A stretch of 64,000 nucleotides of DNA from Gemmobacter aquarius. Its GTDB lineage: Bacteria; Pseudomonadota; Alphaproteobacteria; Rhodobacterales; Rhodobacteraceae. Positions 34,509 to 44,666 of the stretch are shown one piece after another. Within the stretch, counting starts at the first letter, position 1, and each line of letters starts with the position of its first letter. The translations under genes and the position numbers were made by a program. The stretch spans positions 124,001 through 188,000 of the forward strand of contig NZ_CP028920.1 in assembly GCF_003060865.1 (NCBI RefSeq). The letters run 5' to 3'. The notes under the pieces were generated by a model that was not told the origin of the DNA, did not search any database, and worked only from the letters and a program-made list of their open reading frames with translations.

Positions 34509-35290
34509 CGGCCCAAAAGCCCGCCGTGGAATTGACAGGTGTCTCATGGGGGCCCAAGGGGCGGCCTGACATCCTGTCCGACATCAGCTTTGCCGTGCCG
34601 CACGGGCAGATCATGGCGATCTGCGGGGCCAATGGTGCGGGCAAGTCTTCGCTGCTCCGCCTCATTTACCGCCATCAGTCCCCGCGGAAAGGCACCGTGC
34701 GTTTGATCGGCCGCGATATCTGGGCGATGGGCGCCCCCGAGGCCGCGCGCAACCTTGCCGCCGTGCTGCAGGAACAGCCCACGGATTTCGCCCTGACCGC
34801 CCGGCAGATCGTGGCACTGGGTCGTTTGCCGCATCGCAGGGGGTGGGGCGCGGCCCTTTCCACCGCCGGGTTCGAAGATGCCGCGATCATCGAGGGCGCC
34901 ATTCTGCGGATGGACCTGTACGGTATGGCCGACCGCGCCTTTGGCACCCTGTCGGGGGGCGAGCGTCAGCGGGTGATGGTGGCACGTGCGCTGGCGCAGC
35001 AACCGCGCGTGATTGTGCTGGATGAACCGACCAACCATTTGGACATCCGCCATCAGTTGGAACTTCTGGCCCTGCTCAAGGGGCTGGGACTGACCGTTAT
35101 CGCTACGCTGCATGACCTGACCCTTGCAGCCGAATTCTCTGAACGCGTGCTGATCCTGCGCGATGGCCGCGTCCTCGCCGACGGACCGCCCGATCAAGCG
35201 CTGTCGGAAGCCACCCTTGCCGATGCGTTCCACGTCAAGGCGCGCATTGACCGAACCGGGCCAAGCCCGCGTTTCTCGTTCCAACTCTGA
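34505..35290 (+). CDS. BtuD/FecE-like ABC transporter ATPase
   Basis: ATPase of a type II (BtuCD-like) importer. 261 aa with Walker A GANGAGKSSLL, signature LSGGERQRVMVARALAQQP, Walker B VIVLDEPTNHLD and switch His ATLHDLTL. The start is GTG overlapping the DUF1636 stop. Under B12 riboswitch control, so vitamin B12, cobinamide or a cobalt chelate is the likely cargo. Iron chelates would be the usual alternative for the family. Confidence 0.87.
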   Translation: MTAQKPAVELTGVSWGPKGRPDILSDISFAVPHGQIMAICGANGAGKSSLLRLIYRHQSPRKGTVRLIGRDIWAMGAPEAARNLAAVLQEQPTDFALTARQIVALGRLPHRRGWGAALSTAGFEDAAIIEGAILRMDLYGMADRAFGTLSGGERQRVMVARALAQQPRVIVLDEPTNHLDIRHQLELLALLKGLGLTVIATLHDLTLAAEFSERVLILRDGRVLADGPPDQALSEATLADAFHVKARIDRTGPSPRFSFQL

Positions 35291-35305
35291 CCCAAAGGAC
35301 CCAAC

Positions 35306-36229
35306 ATGATTCGTCTCTCGCTTCTTGCACTCCTGCTATCCGCAACGACTGCCTATGCTTATCCCGTCACCGTGAAAAGCTGCGACCGCGAGGTAACGTT
35401 CGACGCCGCCCCGACCCGCGCCATCTCGAACGATGTGAACCTGACCGAAATGATGCTGGTACTGGGGCTGCGCGACACGATGATTGGCTATACTGGCATC
35501 TCCGGCTGGAAGACGCTGGACGAAGACATGCGCGCAGGGGTTGCCGAACTGCCGGAACTGTCGGCCAAATACCCAACCAAGGAAGTGCTGGCGGGGGCCG
35601 AGCCTGACTTCTTCTTCGCGGGTTGGAACTATGGCATGAAGGTCGGCGGCGAGGTCACGCCCGAGACGCTGGAACCCTTGGGCATCCAGACCTACGAGCT
35701 GACCGAAAGCTGCATCCATATCGGCCCCAAGGCCAAGTCCAGCATGGATGACATGTATGCCGACATCCTGAACCTTGGCCGCATCTTCGGGGTCGAAGAG
35801 CGCGCGCAGGCGCTGGTCGCAGGTTGGCAGGCCCGTCTGGCCAAAGTGACGGCGGGTGTGGAGCGTAGCGCGCCCTTGCGCGTGTTCGTCTATGACAGCG
35901 GCGAAGAAGCGCCCTTTACCGCCGGCGCCTATGCCATGCCGACCGCGCTGATCGAGGCCGCGGGTGGCATCAACATCATGAATGATCTGGAAAAAAGCTG
36001 GGCCGAGATCGCTTGGGAGCCCGTGGTGGAACGCAACCCCGAGGTGATCGTGATCGTCAACTACGGTGATGTGACGGCCGAACAGAAGATCGCCTTCATG
36101 AAGGAGAACCCAGCCTTCGCCAATATCGACGCGGTCAAGAACGACCGTTTCGTCGTGCTGGAATATGTTGAGGCGACCCCCGGCCCCCGCAACATCAAGG
36201 CGGTGGAAAAGCTGGTCGCTGGCTTCTGA
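35306..36229 (+). CDS. Periplasmic corrinoid/metal-chelate binding protein (BtuF-like)
   Basis: 307-aa cluster A-II solute-binding protein. Signal peptide 1-19 (ends TTAYA). It has AISNDVNLTEMMLVLGLRDTMIGYTG and PEVIVIVNYGD, typical of the FecB/BtuF fold. It delivers substrate to the downstream permease. The riboswitch upstream is the main reason for proposing B12 or cobinamide rather than a siderophore. Confidence 0.82.
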   Translation: MIRLSLLALLLSATTAYAYPVTVKSCDREVTFDAAPTRAISNDVNLTEMMLVLGLRDTMIGYTGISGWKTLDEDMRAGVAELPELSAKYPTKEVLAGAEPDFFFAGWNYGMKVGGEVTPETLEPLGIQTYELTESCIHIGPKAKSSMDDMYADILNLGRIFGVEERAQALVAGWQARLAKVTAGVERSAPLRVFVYDSGEEAPFTAGAYAMPTALIEAAGGINIMNDLEKSWAEIAWEPVVERNPEVIVIVNYGDVTAEQKIAFMKENPAFANIDAVKNDRFVVLEYVEATPGPRNIKAVEKLVAGF

Positions 36230-36241
36230 GGGCAATAGACC

Positions 36242-37291
36242 ATGGCTGACGCCACTGCCCTTCCGTCCCTGGCCCGCAAGATCGGGACCTGCACCGGCAT
36301 CGCCCTTGCGGCGGCGGCGGTGCTGCTGGTTTCCGTCATGGTGGCGGTGTCGGTGGGGGCGGTGGCAATTCCATTGGCTACGGTCTGGGGCGTTGCGCTT
36401 GACCGCATTTTGCCGGGCATCGTGACCCCGGGCTGGAGCGCGGGCCGTGCCAACATCGTCTGGGAAATCCGATTTCCCCGCGTGGTGCTGGCTGGGCTCG
36501 TCGGGGCGGGGCTTGGGCTGGTGGGGGCGGCGTTGCAATCGGTCACGCGCAATCCGCTGGCCGACCCGCATCTGCTGGGTATCTCGTCGGGCGGAGCCTT
36601 TGGCGCGATTGCGGCGCTGTTGCACACCGGGCTGTTCCTTGGGCTGCTGACCGTGCCGCTGATGGCCTTTGGCGGTGCGCTGGTGGCGACTGTTCTGGTG
36701 CTTGGGGTTGCGCAATTGGCCGGGGCCAGCAGTGCCGACCGGCTGGTGCTGGCCGGGGTAGCCGTCAGCTTTGTCATCATGGCGGGGGCCAATATCCTGA
36801 TCTTTCTGGGCGATCCGCGGGCGACCCATACGGTTGTGTTCTGGATGCTGGGCGGGCTCGGGCTGGCGCAATGGTCCCATCTGATCTGGCCGATGGCCGT
36901 GCTGCTGCCCTGTGGCTTTTGGCTTTGGGCACAAGCCGGGCGGCTGAATGCCATGAGCCTTGGCGACGAGACAGCAGCAAGCCTTGGCATCGAGGTTGGC
37001 CGCTTTCGCCTTGCCGTCTTTGTCGCCGCCGCCCTGATCACCGGCGTCATGGTGGCGTTTTCCGGGTTGATCGGATTTGTTGGCCTGATGATGCCGCATC
37101 TGGTGCGGCTGGTGGTGGGCGGTGACAACGCGCGAGTGCTGCCGGCCTCGGCGCTGGCGGGGGCGGTGTTCCTGATCTGGGCCGACGCGTTGGCCCGGGT
37201 GGCTGTCGCCCCCGAAGACATGCCGATCGGCGTGGTCACCGGCCTTGTGGGCGGGGTGTTCTTCATCTGGATGATGGCGCGCAGGCCTTAG
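36242..37291 (+). CDS. BtuC/FecCD-family ABC permease
   Basis: 349-aa inner-membrane permease with about ten helices. Motifs are RFPRVVLAGLVGAGLGLVGAALQSVTRNPLADPHLLGISSGGAFGA and GFVGLMMPHLVRLVVGGDNARVLPASALAGAVFL, both diagnostic of the FecCD family. It completes the ATPase-SBP-permease set under riboswitch 1. It converges with cobF, overlapping its 3' end by 4 nt. Confidence 0.88.
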   Translation: MADATALPSLARKIGTCTGIALAAAAVLLVSVMVAVSVGAVAIPLATVWGVALDRILPGIVTPGWSAGRANIVWEIRFPRVVLAGLVGAGLGLVGAALQSVTRNPLADPHLLGISSGGAFGAIAALLHTGLFLGLLTVPLMAFGGALVATVLVLGVAQLAGASSADRLVLAGVAVSFVIMAGANILIFLGDPRATHTVVFWMLGGLGLAQWSHLIWPMAVLLPCGFWLWAQAGRLNAMSLGDETAASLGIEVGRFRLAVFVAAALITGVMVAFSGLIGFVGLMMPHLVRLVVGGDNARVLPASALAGAVFLIWADALARVAVAPEDMPIGVVTGLVGGVFFIWMMARRP

Positions 37292-38070
37292 GTCTTGCGG
37301 ATCAGGTAGATGTCCATGATCCAGCCATGCGCGGCGCGGGCTGTCGCGCGGGTGGCCAGAATGTCGTCTTGCACCTGCGCCAGCGGTCCTGCCCGCAGAA
37401 TCTGCTCGGCCATGCCGACATAGGCCCCCCACCAGATGGTCAGCTCGGCCGGATCCAGCACCCGGAACGCGCCGCCCGCATCCAGCATGACGACGATGGT
37501 GGTTGCCCCGTCGGGCCAGCCGTCCATCCGCAGCGCCCGGCCCGTGGTGATGGTGACGGGTGCGGCCAGATCGTTCAGCGGGATGGCATGGGCCGCGCAC
37601 AACATCTGGATCGCGGTGATGCCGGGGATCACCTCCAGCGTCAGCGGCAGCCGCAGGCCGACCCGCCCGGCGATGCGCAGCGTGCTGTCATACAGCGACG
37701 GATCGCCCCAGACCAGCAGTGCCACGCGCGGCCCGCCGCCCAATTCCAGATGCGCGCGGATCGCTGCCTCCCAACGGGCGGCGATGGCATCGTGCCAGTC
37801 ATTGACGCGTGTGACATAGTCAGGCGTTGCCGGATCACGCACCGGCAGGTCAAAGGTCTCGATCCGGGTGGCGGGGTTGGTCACGCAGGCGCGGCAGATC
37901 TGCAGGCGCAGACCAGCCAGATCGGCCTTGTCCTCGCCCTTGAGCGGCACAAGGATCAGGTCGGCGGCATTCATCGCAGCCATCCCTTGCCGGGTGACGT
38001 GATCGGGGTTGCCAGTGCCGATCCCGATCAGCGACAGATGGATCATGGCCGAAGCCGGAATGCGCTGCAC
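37288..38070 (-). CDS. cobF: CobF, precorrin-6A synthase (deacetylating)
   Basis: C1-methyltransferase of the aerobic pathway converting precorrin-5 to precorrin-6A and releasing acetate. It has HLSLIGIGTGNPDHVTRQG near the N-terminus, VALLVWGDPSLYDST and VIPGITAIQMLCAAHAIPL. The GTG at 38070 has GGAGG 5 nt upstream and follows the cobA stop. An ATG at 38046 has no ribosome site but begins closer to the family's usual N-terminus. The presence of CobF marks the oxygen-dependent route. Confidence 0.92.
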   Translation of the reverse strand: MQRIPASAMIHLSLIGIGTGNPDHVTRQGMAAMNAADLILVPLKGEDKADLAGLRLQICRACVTNPATRIETFDLPVRDPATPDYVTRVNDWHDAIAARWEAAIRAHLELGGGPRVALLVWGDPSLYDSTLRIAGRVGLRLPLTLEVIPGITAIQMLCAAHAIPLNDLAAPVTITTGRALRMDGWPDGATTIVVMLDAGGAFRVLDPAELTIWWGAYVGMAEQILRAGPLAQVQDDILATRATARAAHGWIMDIYLIRKT

Positions 38071-38799
38071 TCAGCCCTCCGCCGGGTCGGCCAGGGGGCC
38101 GTAGAGGATCAGCGCAGGCTTGTCGCTGCGACCGCCCGCCAGGCTGGTGGCAAGGGCGGCAATCGTGCTACGGTGCAGGCTCTGGTCGGGATGACCCACC
38201 GCCTCGGCCAGCAAGGCAGGGGTGTCGGGCGGCAGGCCATGGGCAACAAGCGCCTCGGCCAGCCGGGGAAAGGTGCGCTTGCCCATGAAGACGACCGTGG
38301 TGGCCAGGGGGTCGGCAAGGGCGGCCCAGTTCAGATCGTCGGGCAGGTTGCCGGTGGTATCGGCCCCGGTGATGAACTGCACCCGCCGCGCAGTCAGGCG
38401 CCGCGTCAGGGGGATCCCCGCCGCCGCCGCCGCCGCACAGGCTGTGGTGACGCCGGGGATGATCTCATAGCAGATGCCCGCCTCTTGCAGCGCGAGGATT
38501 TCTTCCTCCAGCCGTCCGAAAATGCCGCCATCCCCTGATTTCAGCCGCACCACGCGCGCGCCGGTTTGCGCATGATCGACCAGCAGGCGGCTGACGTGGT
38601 CTTGCTTGGGTGATGGCCGGCCCGCCCGCTTGCCCACCGCCACCAGATCGGCCCCCGGCCGGCACAGGGCCAAGATCGGCCCCGACGAAAGATCGTCAAA
38701 CAGCACCACATCCGCCTCGGCGAGGCAGCGCGCGGCCCGGATCGTCAGCAGATCCGGATCGCCCGGCCCCGAAGATACGAAATACACATGGCCGGTCAT
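38071..38799 (-). CDS. cobA: CobA, uroporphyrinogen-III C-methyltransferase
   Basis: Double methylation of uroporphyrinogen III to precorrin-2, the first committed corrin step. 242 aa, SUMT superfamily: VYFVSSGPGDPDLLTIRAARCL, VRLKSGDGGIFGRLEEE and EIIPGVTTACAAAAAAGIPLTRR. No CysG-type siroheme domains are attached. The start overlaps the cobB stop by 4 nt. Confidence 0.93.
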   Translation of the reverse strand: MTGHVYFVSSGPGDPDLLTIRAARCLAEADVVLFDDLSSGPILALCRPGADLVAVGKRAGRPSPKQDHVSRLLVDHAQTGARVVRLKSGDGGIFGRLEEEILALQEAGICYEIIPGVTTACAAAAAAGIPLTRRLTARRVQFITGADTTGNLPDDLNWAALADPLATTVVFMGKRTFPRLAEALVAHGLPPDTPALLAEAVGHPDQSLHRSTIAALATSLAGGRSDKPALILYGPLADPAEG

Positions 38800-40148
38800 G
38801 CTGCGGTCTCCGGGCTGGCGGGGGCGATAAGGTGAAAGAAGGTGCCGCTGACAGTGGCGCCCTCGGTGGCCCGAAACGACCCGGTTTCGGCAACCGCTGC
38901 CCCCGTTGCATCAACCACATCGGCCAAGGCGGCGTCGGGCTGCGACAGGATCGTGGCATAGTGGAACTCGTGCCCGCGCAGGGCCATACCGACGGCAAAG
39001 CCCGGCAAGGCCAGCCTCGGCCTGGCCAGGCGATAGCCCAGATGCATCCGCCGCTTGGCAAAGCTGGTCTCCAGCCCCAATAGGCCCGCCATCTGGTGCC
39101 GCGTGCCATCAGCGGCCACCAGCCCTGCCCCCAGCGCCATATAGCCGCCACACTCGCCATGCACCGGGCGGGTGCGGGCAAACTCTGTCAGGCCCGCGCG
39201 GAACCCAGCCGCCGCCGCCAGCCGGCCCGCGTGCAATTCCGGATACCCCCCCGGCAGCCAGCAGACCGTTGCGGTCGGGTCGGGGCCTTCGTCTTGCAAA
39301 GGCGAAAACGGCAGGATCGTCGCCCCACCCGCCCGCCAATCGGCCAGAAGATGCGGATAGACAAAGGAAAACGCCGCATCCCGCGCAAGGGCGACCCGGT
39401 CTCCGGGCGGGGGCACGCAGGGGGCCGACGCCGCGCGCAACTGCCCCCCGGCCTGCGCGCGAATGGCACTTAGGTCGCAATGCGCCGCGACAAAGGCCCC
39501 CATCTCGGCCAGGATCCCGGTCAGGCGCGGCAATTCCTCGGCCTGCACCAGACCCAGATGCCGCTCGGGCAGCGCCACACCGGCCTTGCGCGGCAGCGCG
39601 CCCAGCACCGGGATACCCGCGCTGGCAAAGCCTGCCCGCACCAGCGCCTCATGCCGGGGCGAGGCGATCCGGTTCAGGATCACCCCCGCAACCGGCACAT
39701 CAGCGCGATACCGCGCCAGACCCAGCGCCACCGCTGCCGCCGTCTGCGCCTGACCCGAGCAGTCGATCACCGCGATCACCGGCCAGCCCAGCACGGCGGC
39801 AATGTCGGCGCTGGCCCCGGTGCCGGTCTCTCCGGGCCGGGCCACGCCGTCAAACAGTCCCATCGCCCCTTCGGCAATCACCAGATCGGCACCCATGGCT
39901 ACCTGCGCCAGCGCCCCGATCCGGTCGGGCGTCATCGCCCAGCTGTCAAGGTTGACCGACGCCCGCCCCGCCGCCGCGCTGTGAAACGCGGGGTCGATGT
40001 AATCCGGCCCGCATTTGAACGGCTGCACCGCCACCCCTTGGGCGCGCAAGGCCGCGATCAGCCCCAGCGTCACGGTTGTCTTGCCGCTGCCCGACGCGGC
40101 GGCCGAAATCAGAAGACCCGCCGGGCGCTGAACACGGGGCGGTGTCAT
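38796..40148 (-). CDS. cobB: CobB, (hydrogeno)byrinic acid a,c-diamide synthase
   Basis: ATP- and glutamine-dependent amidation of the a and c side chains. 450 aa: N-terminal synthetase with P-loop [17 protein letters not shown] and [13 protein letters not shown]. The C-terminal class I amidotransferase has the nucleophile in [11 protein letters not shown], and a late His motif HEFHYATI. Both starts and stops overlap neighbours, consistent with a tightly packed operon. Confidence 0.94.
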   Translation of the reverse strand: MTPPRVQRPAGLLISAAASGSGKTTVTLGLIAALRAQGVAVQPFKCGPDYIDPAFHSAAAGRASVNLDSWAMTPDRIGALAQVAMGADLVIAEGAMGLFDGVARPGETGTGASADIAAVLGWPVIAVIDCSGQAQTAAAVALGLARYRADVPVAGVILNRIASPRHEALVRAGFASAGIPVLGALPRKAGVALPERHLGLVQAEELPRLTGILAEMGAFVAAHCDLSAIRAQAGGQLRAASAPCVPPPGDRVALARDAAFSFVYPHLLADWRAGGATILPFSPLQDEGPDPTATVCWLPGGYPELHAGRLAAAAGFRAGLTEFARTRPVHGECGGYMALGAGLVAADGTRHQMAGLLGLETSFAKRRMHLGYRLARPRLALPGFAVGMALRGHEFHYATILSQPDAALADVVDATGAAVAETGSFRATEGATVSGTFFHLIAPASPETAA

Positions 40149-40918
40149 TCGGGAAACCTCGGGTCGGTGCCTACGGGGCGATAGCGGCGGTCGTAGTCGC
40201 CTGCGTATAGCCGGCTTTCGTCAAACCCCTCCGCCCCAAGGGCGCGCCCGACCACGATCAACGCGGTCCGCTCTCCGACCCCTATCATGGGATCAAGGCT
40301 GGCAAGCGTCGCCCGCACCACCTGCTGATCCGGCCAGGACGCACGAAACACCACCGCAACCGGGCAATCCGCGCCATAGAACGGCAGCAGCCGCGCCACG
40401 ACTTCGGCCAGCATATGCACCGACAGGTGGATGGCCAGCGTCGCCCCGGTGCGGGCGAAATTCTCAAGGCTTTCGGCCTCGGGCATTGCCGAGGCGCGGC
40501 CTGCCGTGCGCGTCAGCACCACCGATTGCGCCAATCCGGGCAGGGTCAGCTCGGCCTGCAACACCGCGGCGGCCGCGGCAAAGGACGGCACGCCCGGCGT
40601 CACGTCAAACGGGATGCCAAGGGCGCGCAGGCGGCGCAATTGCTCGCCCATCGCCGACCAGATCGACAGATCGCCGGAATGCAGCCGCGCCACATCCAGA
40701 CCCGCGGCATGGGCTGCGCTTATCTCGGCCATGATGTCGTCCAGCGACAGCGGCGCGGTGTTCACGATCCGCGCACCGGGCGGGCAATGCGACATCAACG
40801 CCTCGGGCACCAGCGATCCAGCGTAGAGGCACACTGGGCTGCCAGCGATCAGGTCGCGACCGCGCAGGGTGATCAGGTCAGCCGCACCGGGCCCTGCCCC
40901 GATAAAATGGACGGTCAT
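40145..40918 (-). CDS. cobM: CobM, precorrin-4 C11-methyltransferase
   Basis: Methylates precorrin-4 at C11. 257 aa with [63 protein letters not shown] and [17 protein letters not shown], all CobM signatures. The ATG at 40918 overlaps the cobE stop (ATGA). The C-terminus overlaps cobB. Confidence 0.94.
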   Translation of the reverse strand: MTVHFIGAGPGAADLITLRGRDLIAGSPVCLYAGSLVPEALMSHCPPGARIVNTAPLSLDDIMAEISAAHAAGLDVARLHSGDLSIWSAMGEQLRRLRALGIPFDVTPGVPSFAAAAAVLQAELTLPGLAQSVVLTRTAGRASAMPEAESLENFARTGATLAIHLSVHMLAEVVARLLPFYGADCPVAVVFRASWPDQQVVRATLASLDPMIGVGERTALIVVGRALGAEGFDESRLYAGDYDRRYRPVGTDPRFPE

Positions 40919-41277
40919 GTGATGTGTCCTCTGGTTTCGGCGATGGCGCAGGTCGCCATGCCGCCGCGCGCCGTGATCCGCGCCACGCTCAGCCGCGCGT
41001 TCGGCCCTGCCGCCACAAGGGCGGCGGCTTCGGCCACCGACCCGGTGCCGTGCATCGCAAGGATGCGCGGCGATTGCGTAGGGGTTTGCACGCCTGCCAC
41101 CGCCACGGCCAGTAGCGGCAGGCCGCGCGCATCGGCCAGGGCCTGCACGCCCGCGACCTTTTCTGCCAGCGTAGCCAGTGCATCGACGCGGCCCCCGGCA
41201 GCCTCGGCCAGCGCCAGCACCTCGTGCAGCGCCTCGGGTGGCGCGCCGTCGCGGTATCCGATTCCGGCCACCCTCAT
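40915..41277 (-). CDS. cobE: CobE/CbiG-like cobalamin biosynthesis protein
   Basis: 120-aa protein corresponding to the C-terminal part of CbiG. It has [13 protein letters not shown] at the N-terminus and an Ala-rich core with [38 protein letters not shown]. Its exact role in the aerobic pathway is unsettled. Possibly involved in ring handling. Start at 41277 overlaps the cobL stop by 4 nt. Confidence 0.85.
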   Translation of the reverse strand: MRVAGIGYRDGAPPEALHEVLALAEAAGGRVDALATLAEKVAGVQALADARGLPLLAVAVAGVQTPTQSPRILAMHGTGSVAEAAALVAAGPNARLSVARITARGGMATCAIAETRGHIT

Positions 41278-42452
41278 CTGATCCCCCGCCATTGCACCAC
41301 GGGCCGCGCGGCCTGCCAGTCGCGGAACCGGCCAAGCGTGCCCGCCTCGGCCAGATCGATCCGCAACAGGGTGCCGCCATGGCGGGCGTGCAGATCGGCC
41401 AGCCGGGCTTCGGCCTCGAGTGTCACGCCATTGGCCACGATCCGGGTGCCCGGCGGCAGCACCGCCCATAGCGCGTCGTATAGCGCCGCATCGCCGCCGC
41501 CGCCGACAAAGACCGCATCGGGCGGCGGCAAGCCCCCCAGCATCGGCAGCGCCGCGCCGTGCCGCAAATCCATCCGATGCGCCACGCCAAAGCGGTCGGC
41601 GTTGGCGGTGATGGTGGCGGCGCGGTCCGCCCGCGCCTCAAGGCAGACCGCCCGCCCGCCCGCAAGGCACCATTCCACCGACACAGACCCCGACCCGGCC
41701 CCGATATCCCACAACAGCTCGGCCGGGCGGGGGCCAAGCGCCGACAGCGTGATTGCCCGCACCGGGGCCTTGGTGATCTGGCCGTCATGCTGGAACAGAT
41801 CGTCAGGAAGGCCGCTTGCACGCGGCAGGCCCGCGCCGGGCGGCAGATCGGCGCCGTCGATCGCCACCGCCACGGGGGCCGCGATGTCTGGCCAGCCGCA
41901 GCCGCTGCGGAGGCGCTCAACCGGCCCACCCAGCGCCTCGGCCACCGTGACCCGCGCCGCGCCAAAGCCATGGGCGGTCAGCCAGCCCGACAGCTCGGCC
42001 ACCGCCGCCCCGTCGCGCAGGGTGCAGATCACCCGCACGCCCCGGGCCAGCACTGGCCACAAACGGGCATACGGGGCGGCATGCAGACCCAGACAGATCA
42101 CGTCCTCCAGCCGCCAGCCCAGCCGCGCTGCCAGCAGCGAAAACGTGCCCGCCACCGGATGCGCCACCCATTCGCCGGGCGAAAGATGCGCCACGACCGA
42201 CCCGCCTGCTCCGAACCAGAACGGATCGCCCGACACCAGCATCGCCACCCTTTGCCCGCGGCGAGCCAAGAGCGGGTCAAGGTCGAACGGCACCGGCCAC
42301 GCTTGCCCCCGCGCCCCCACACCCGCCAGCGCCAGATGCCTGGGCGCGCCGAACACCACCGCTGCCTGCGCCAGCGCGGCACGGCTTGCCTCGGACAGGC
42401 CCGCCGGTCCATCCTCGCCCAGACCGATGATCGCAAGCCAAGGTTCAAACAT
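41274..42452 (-). CDS. cobL: CobL, precorrin-6Y C5,15-methyltransferase (decarboxylating)
   Basis: Bifunctional enzyme methylating C5 and C15 and decarboxylating the acetate side chain. The N-terminal half is SUMT-like ([37 protein letters not shown]). The C-terminal half is a Rossmann methyltransferase ([16 protein letters not shown]). The ATG at 42452 is used. It overlaps base-for-base with the cobK start on the other strand (CATG), and AGGA lies 9 nt upstream inside cobK. Upstream in-frame ATGs are inside cobK. Confidence 0.92.
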   Translation of the reverse strand: MFEPWLAIIGLGEDGPAGLSEASRAALAQAAVVFGAPRHLALAGVGARGQAWPVPFDLDPLLARRGQRVAMLVSGDPFWFGAGGSVVAHLSPGEWVAHPVAGTFSLLAARLGWRLEDVICLGLHAAPYARLWPVLARGVRVICTLRDGAAVAELSGWLTAHGFGAARVTVAEALGGPVERLRSGCGWPDIAAPVAVAIDGADLPPGAGLPRASGLPDDLFQHDGQITKAPVRAITLSALGPRPAELLWDIGAGSGSVSVEWCLAGGRAVCLEARADRAATITANADRFGVAHRMDLRHGAALPMLGGLPPPDAVFVGGGGDAALYDALWAVLPPGTRIVANGVTLEAEARLADLHARHGGTLLRIDLAEAGTLGRFRDWQAARPVVQWRGIR

Positions 42453-43203
42453 GACGCGCATCCTGCTGCTGGGCGGCACGACCGAAGCCAGCCTGATGGC
42501 GCAGGCGCTGGCGCGGGCCGGGCTGGACGCGGTGTTTTCCTATGCCGGGCGCACGGACAGCCCCGCGCCGCAGCCCTTGGCCACACGCGTCGGCGGGTTT
42601 GGCGGGGTGCCGGGGCTGGTGGCCTGGCTGCGCGACCACCGCATCAGCCATGTGATCGACGCCACCCACCCCTTTGCGGCGCAGATGAGCCGGAATGCGA
42701 TCACGGCCTGCGCACAGACGGGCATCGCCCTTGTGGGGCTGGAGCGTGCCGCCTGGCAGCCCGGGCCGGGCGATGACTGGCGCACCGTGCTTGATGTGGA
42801 TGCAGCCGTGACCACCCTGCCCGACGCGCCCGCCCGGGTGTTTCTGGCCATCGGCAAGCAGACCCTTGCCCCCTTTGCCGCCAAACCGCAGCACCATTAC
42901 CTGCTGCGGCTGGTCGATCCGCCGACCGGGCCCCTGCCCTTGCCACGGGCCAGCGTGGTGATCGCGCGCGGCCCGTTCGACATGGCCAGCGATGCCGCCC
43001 TGCTGCGCGATCACGCCATCACCCATATCGTGGCAAAGAACGCCGGTGGCACGGGGGCCGAGGCAAAGCTGACGGCCGCGCGGGCGCGTGGCCTGCCGGT
43101 CATCCTGATCGACCGGCCCGTCTTGCCGGCGCGCAAGGTGGTGGCCACGGTCAGCGATGTGATGGCCTGGCTGGGTCATGCAGACACCGAGCGGGGTGTA
43201 TAG
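42451..43203 (+). CDS. cobK: CobK, precorrin-6A reductase
   Basis: NADPH-dependent reduction of precorrin-6A to dihydroprecorrin-6A. 250 aa with ILLLGGTTEASLMAQALARAG, HVIDATHPFAAQMSRNA and AITHIVAKNAGGTGAEAKLTAARARGLPVILIDRP, typical of CobK/CbiJ. It is the only plus-strand gene within this block. Its start codon interlocks with that of cobL, and its 3' end overlaps the convergent cobJ by 28 nt. Confidence 0.92.
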   Translation: MTRILLLGGTTEASLMAQALARAGLDAVFSYAGRTDSPAPQPLATRVGGFGGVPGLVAWLRDHRISHVIDATHPFAAQMSRNAITACAQTGIALVGLERAAWQPGPGDDWRTVLDVDAAVTTLPDAPARVFLAIGKQTLAPFAAKPQHHYLLRLVDPPTGPLPLPRASVVIARGPFDMASDAALLRDHAITHIVAKNAGGTGAEAKLTAARARGLPVILIDRPVLPARKVVATVSDVMAWLGHADTERGV

Positions 43204-43916
43204 ACCCAGCGCCCGACGCGACGGGTCGCCTGATTGCCGACGATCACCACCGTGCGCATATCGGCCATCTCGGCCTCGGCTTCGGCGAGCGTGACACAGG
43301 TCAGTGTTTCGTCCGGCGTGCTGACCGCACGGGCAAACAGGACGAGCCGACCGGGTTCGCATTCCTCGCGCAGGATGCGCAAGACTTCAACGAACTGGTG
43401 CGGGCGCGAGGCGGATCGTGGGTTGTAAAAGGCCATCGCAAAGCCGCCTTGTGCTGCGTGGCGCAGGCGGCGTTCCACCTCGGCAAAGGGTTTGAGATTG
43501 TCGCTCAGGTTGATGGCGCAAAAATCATGCCCGAGGGGCGCGCCCGCCCGCGCCGCCGCCGCGAGCATCGCCGTGATGCCGGGCAGGATGCGGATGTCGG
43601 TATCCTGCCTGTCGCGACGCACCTCCAGCGCCTCGAACAGGGCCGAGGCCATCGCGAACACCCCCGGATCGCCCGATGACACGATCACCACACGCGCGCC
43701 CGCCGCCGCCAGATCCAGCGCGTGCTGGGCGCGGTCAAGCTCTACCCGGTTGTCAGAGGCATGCAGCGTCAGCCCCGCACGCGGCGCGATGCGCGCAACA
43801 TAAGGAATATAGCCCACCACATCGGTTGCCTGATCCAGCGCCGCTGTCACCTCGGGCGTGACGAGGCCCTCGGCACCCGGGCCAAGGCCGGCAACGGCGA
43901 CCCAGCCGCCAATCAT
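43176..43916 (-). CDS. cobJ: CobJ, precorrin-3B C17-methyltransferase
   Basis: C17 methylation with ring contraction, the hallmark step of corrin formation. 246 aa with VAVAGLGPGAEGLVTPEVTAAL, VVGYIPYVARI, VVIVSSGDPGVFAMASALFEAL, LPGITAMLAAAARAGAPLGHDFCAINLSD and AMAFYNPRSASRPHQ. The start overlaps the cobI stop. Confidence 0.94.
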   Translation of the reverse strand: MIGGWVAVAGLGPGAEGLVTPEVTAALDQATDVVGYIPYVARIAPRAGLTLHASDNRVELDRAQHALDLAAAGARVVIVSSGDPGVFAMASALFEALEVRRDRQDTDIRILPGITAMLAAAARAGAPLGHDFCAINLSDNLKPFAEVERRLRHAAQGGFAMAFYNPRSASRPHQFVEVLRILREECEPGRLVLFARAVSTPDETLTCVTLAEAEAEMADMRTVVIVGNQATRRVGRWVYTPRSVSA

Positions 43917-44653
43917 TCATCACCCCCTGCGACCGGGCGGCGGCCGTGGCCATGCACCAGCACGATCGCGAAATACGGGCAATCGGCGGCATCCACATCG
44001 GCCAGCCGTGCCATCCGCTGGCCCGGCATCGTGCCGCGTTCGATCAGCCAGGCGTCCTGCAACCGGCCCGCCGCCTGAAGGGCGCGCCGCACCCGGGGAA
44101 GGTTGCGCCCGGTCTTCATAATCGCCAGCGCATCAGACGTCTGCATGTAACGCAGAAGATCTTCTTCGGGCAGCGTGCCCATGAGCACTGTCAGGACATC
44201 GTCGCCCCAAGTAATAGGCACGCCCGTCGCGTTCCAACAACCCACCATGCCGGGAATGCCGGGGATCACCTCGACTGGCACAACATCGCGCAGGCGGATA
44301 TAAAGATGCATGAAGGACCCGTAAAAGAACGGATCGCCTTCGCACAGGACCACCACCTCGTGGCCGGCCATGGCCAAACCGCGGAGCCGGTCGGCCCAAT
44401 CGTCATAGAAGGCCGACAGCAGGCGGTTGTAGTCGGGGCTGTCAAACGGGATTTCGGTAGTGACCGGGTATTCCATCGGATATTCGCTGGCACCCTGCGC
44501 CAGCATGCCGTCCACGATCCGCCGCGCCTGACCCTGTCGCCCGGCCTTGCGGAAATAGGCCACGTGCTGCGCGGACCGGATCACCCGGTCAGAGCGGACC
44601 GAGATGAGGTCCGGGTCGCCGGGGCCAAGCCCGGCACAGATGATGCGGCCCAT
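43913..44653 (-). CDS. cobI: CobI, precorrin-2 C20-methyltransferase
   Basis: Methylates precorrin-2 at C20. 246 aa with IICAGLGPGDPDLISVRSDRVI, VVVLCEGDPFFYGSFMHLYIRL and VIPGIPGMVGCWNATGVPITWGDD. The ATG at 44653 has GGGA about 7 nt upstream. Another ATG two codons earlier (44659) has the Shine-Dalgarno sequence too close, so the inner start is preferred. Confidence 0.93.
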   Translation of the reverse strand: MGRIICAGLGPGDPDLISVRSDRVIRSAQHVAYFRKAGRQGQARRIVDGMLAQGASEYPMEYPVTTEIPFDSPDYNRLLSAFYDDWADRLRGLAMAGHEVVVLCEGDPFFYGSFMHLYIRLRDVVPVEVIPGIPGMVGCWNATGVPITWGDDVLTVLMGTLPEEDLLRYMQTSDALAIMKTGRNLPRVRRALQAAGRLQDAWLIERGTMPGQRMARLADVDAADCPYFAIVLVHGHGRRPVAGGDE

Positions 44654-44666
44654 GGTCATTTCCCGG

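Noticed and set aside
35336..37600. 754-aa open frame on the minus strand opposite the BtuF/BtuC-like genes
   Set aside because: Low-complexity Arg/His/Pro-rich translation of high-GC codon bias. The plus strand has two clear family proteins with signal peptide and membrane helices.
42453..42479. Upstream ATG codons as the cobL start
   Set aside because: They lie inside cobK on the opposite strand and add residues not expected in CobL. The ATG at 42452 aligns with the family N-terminus.
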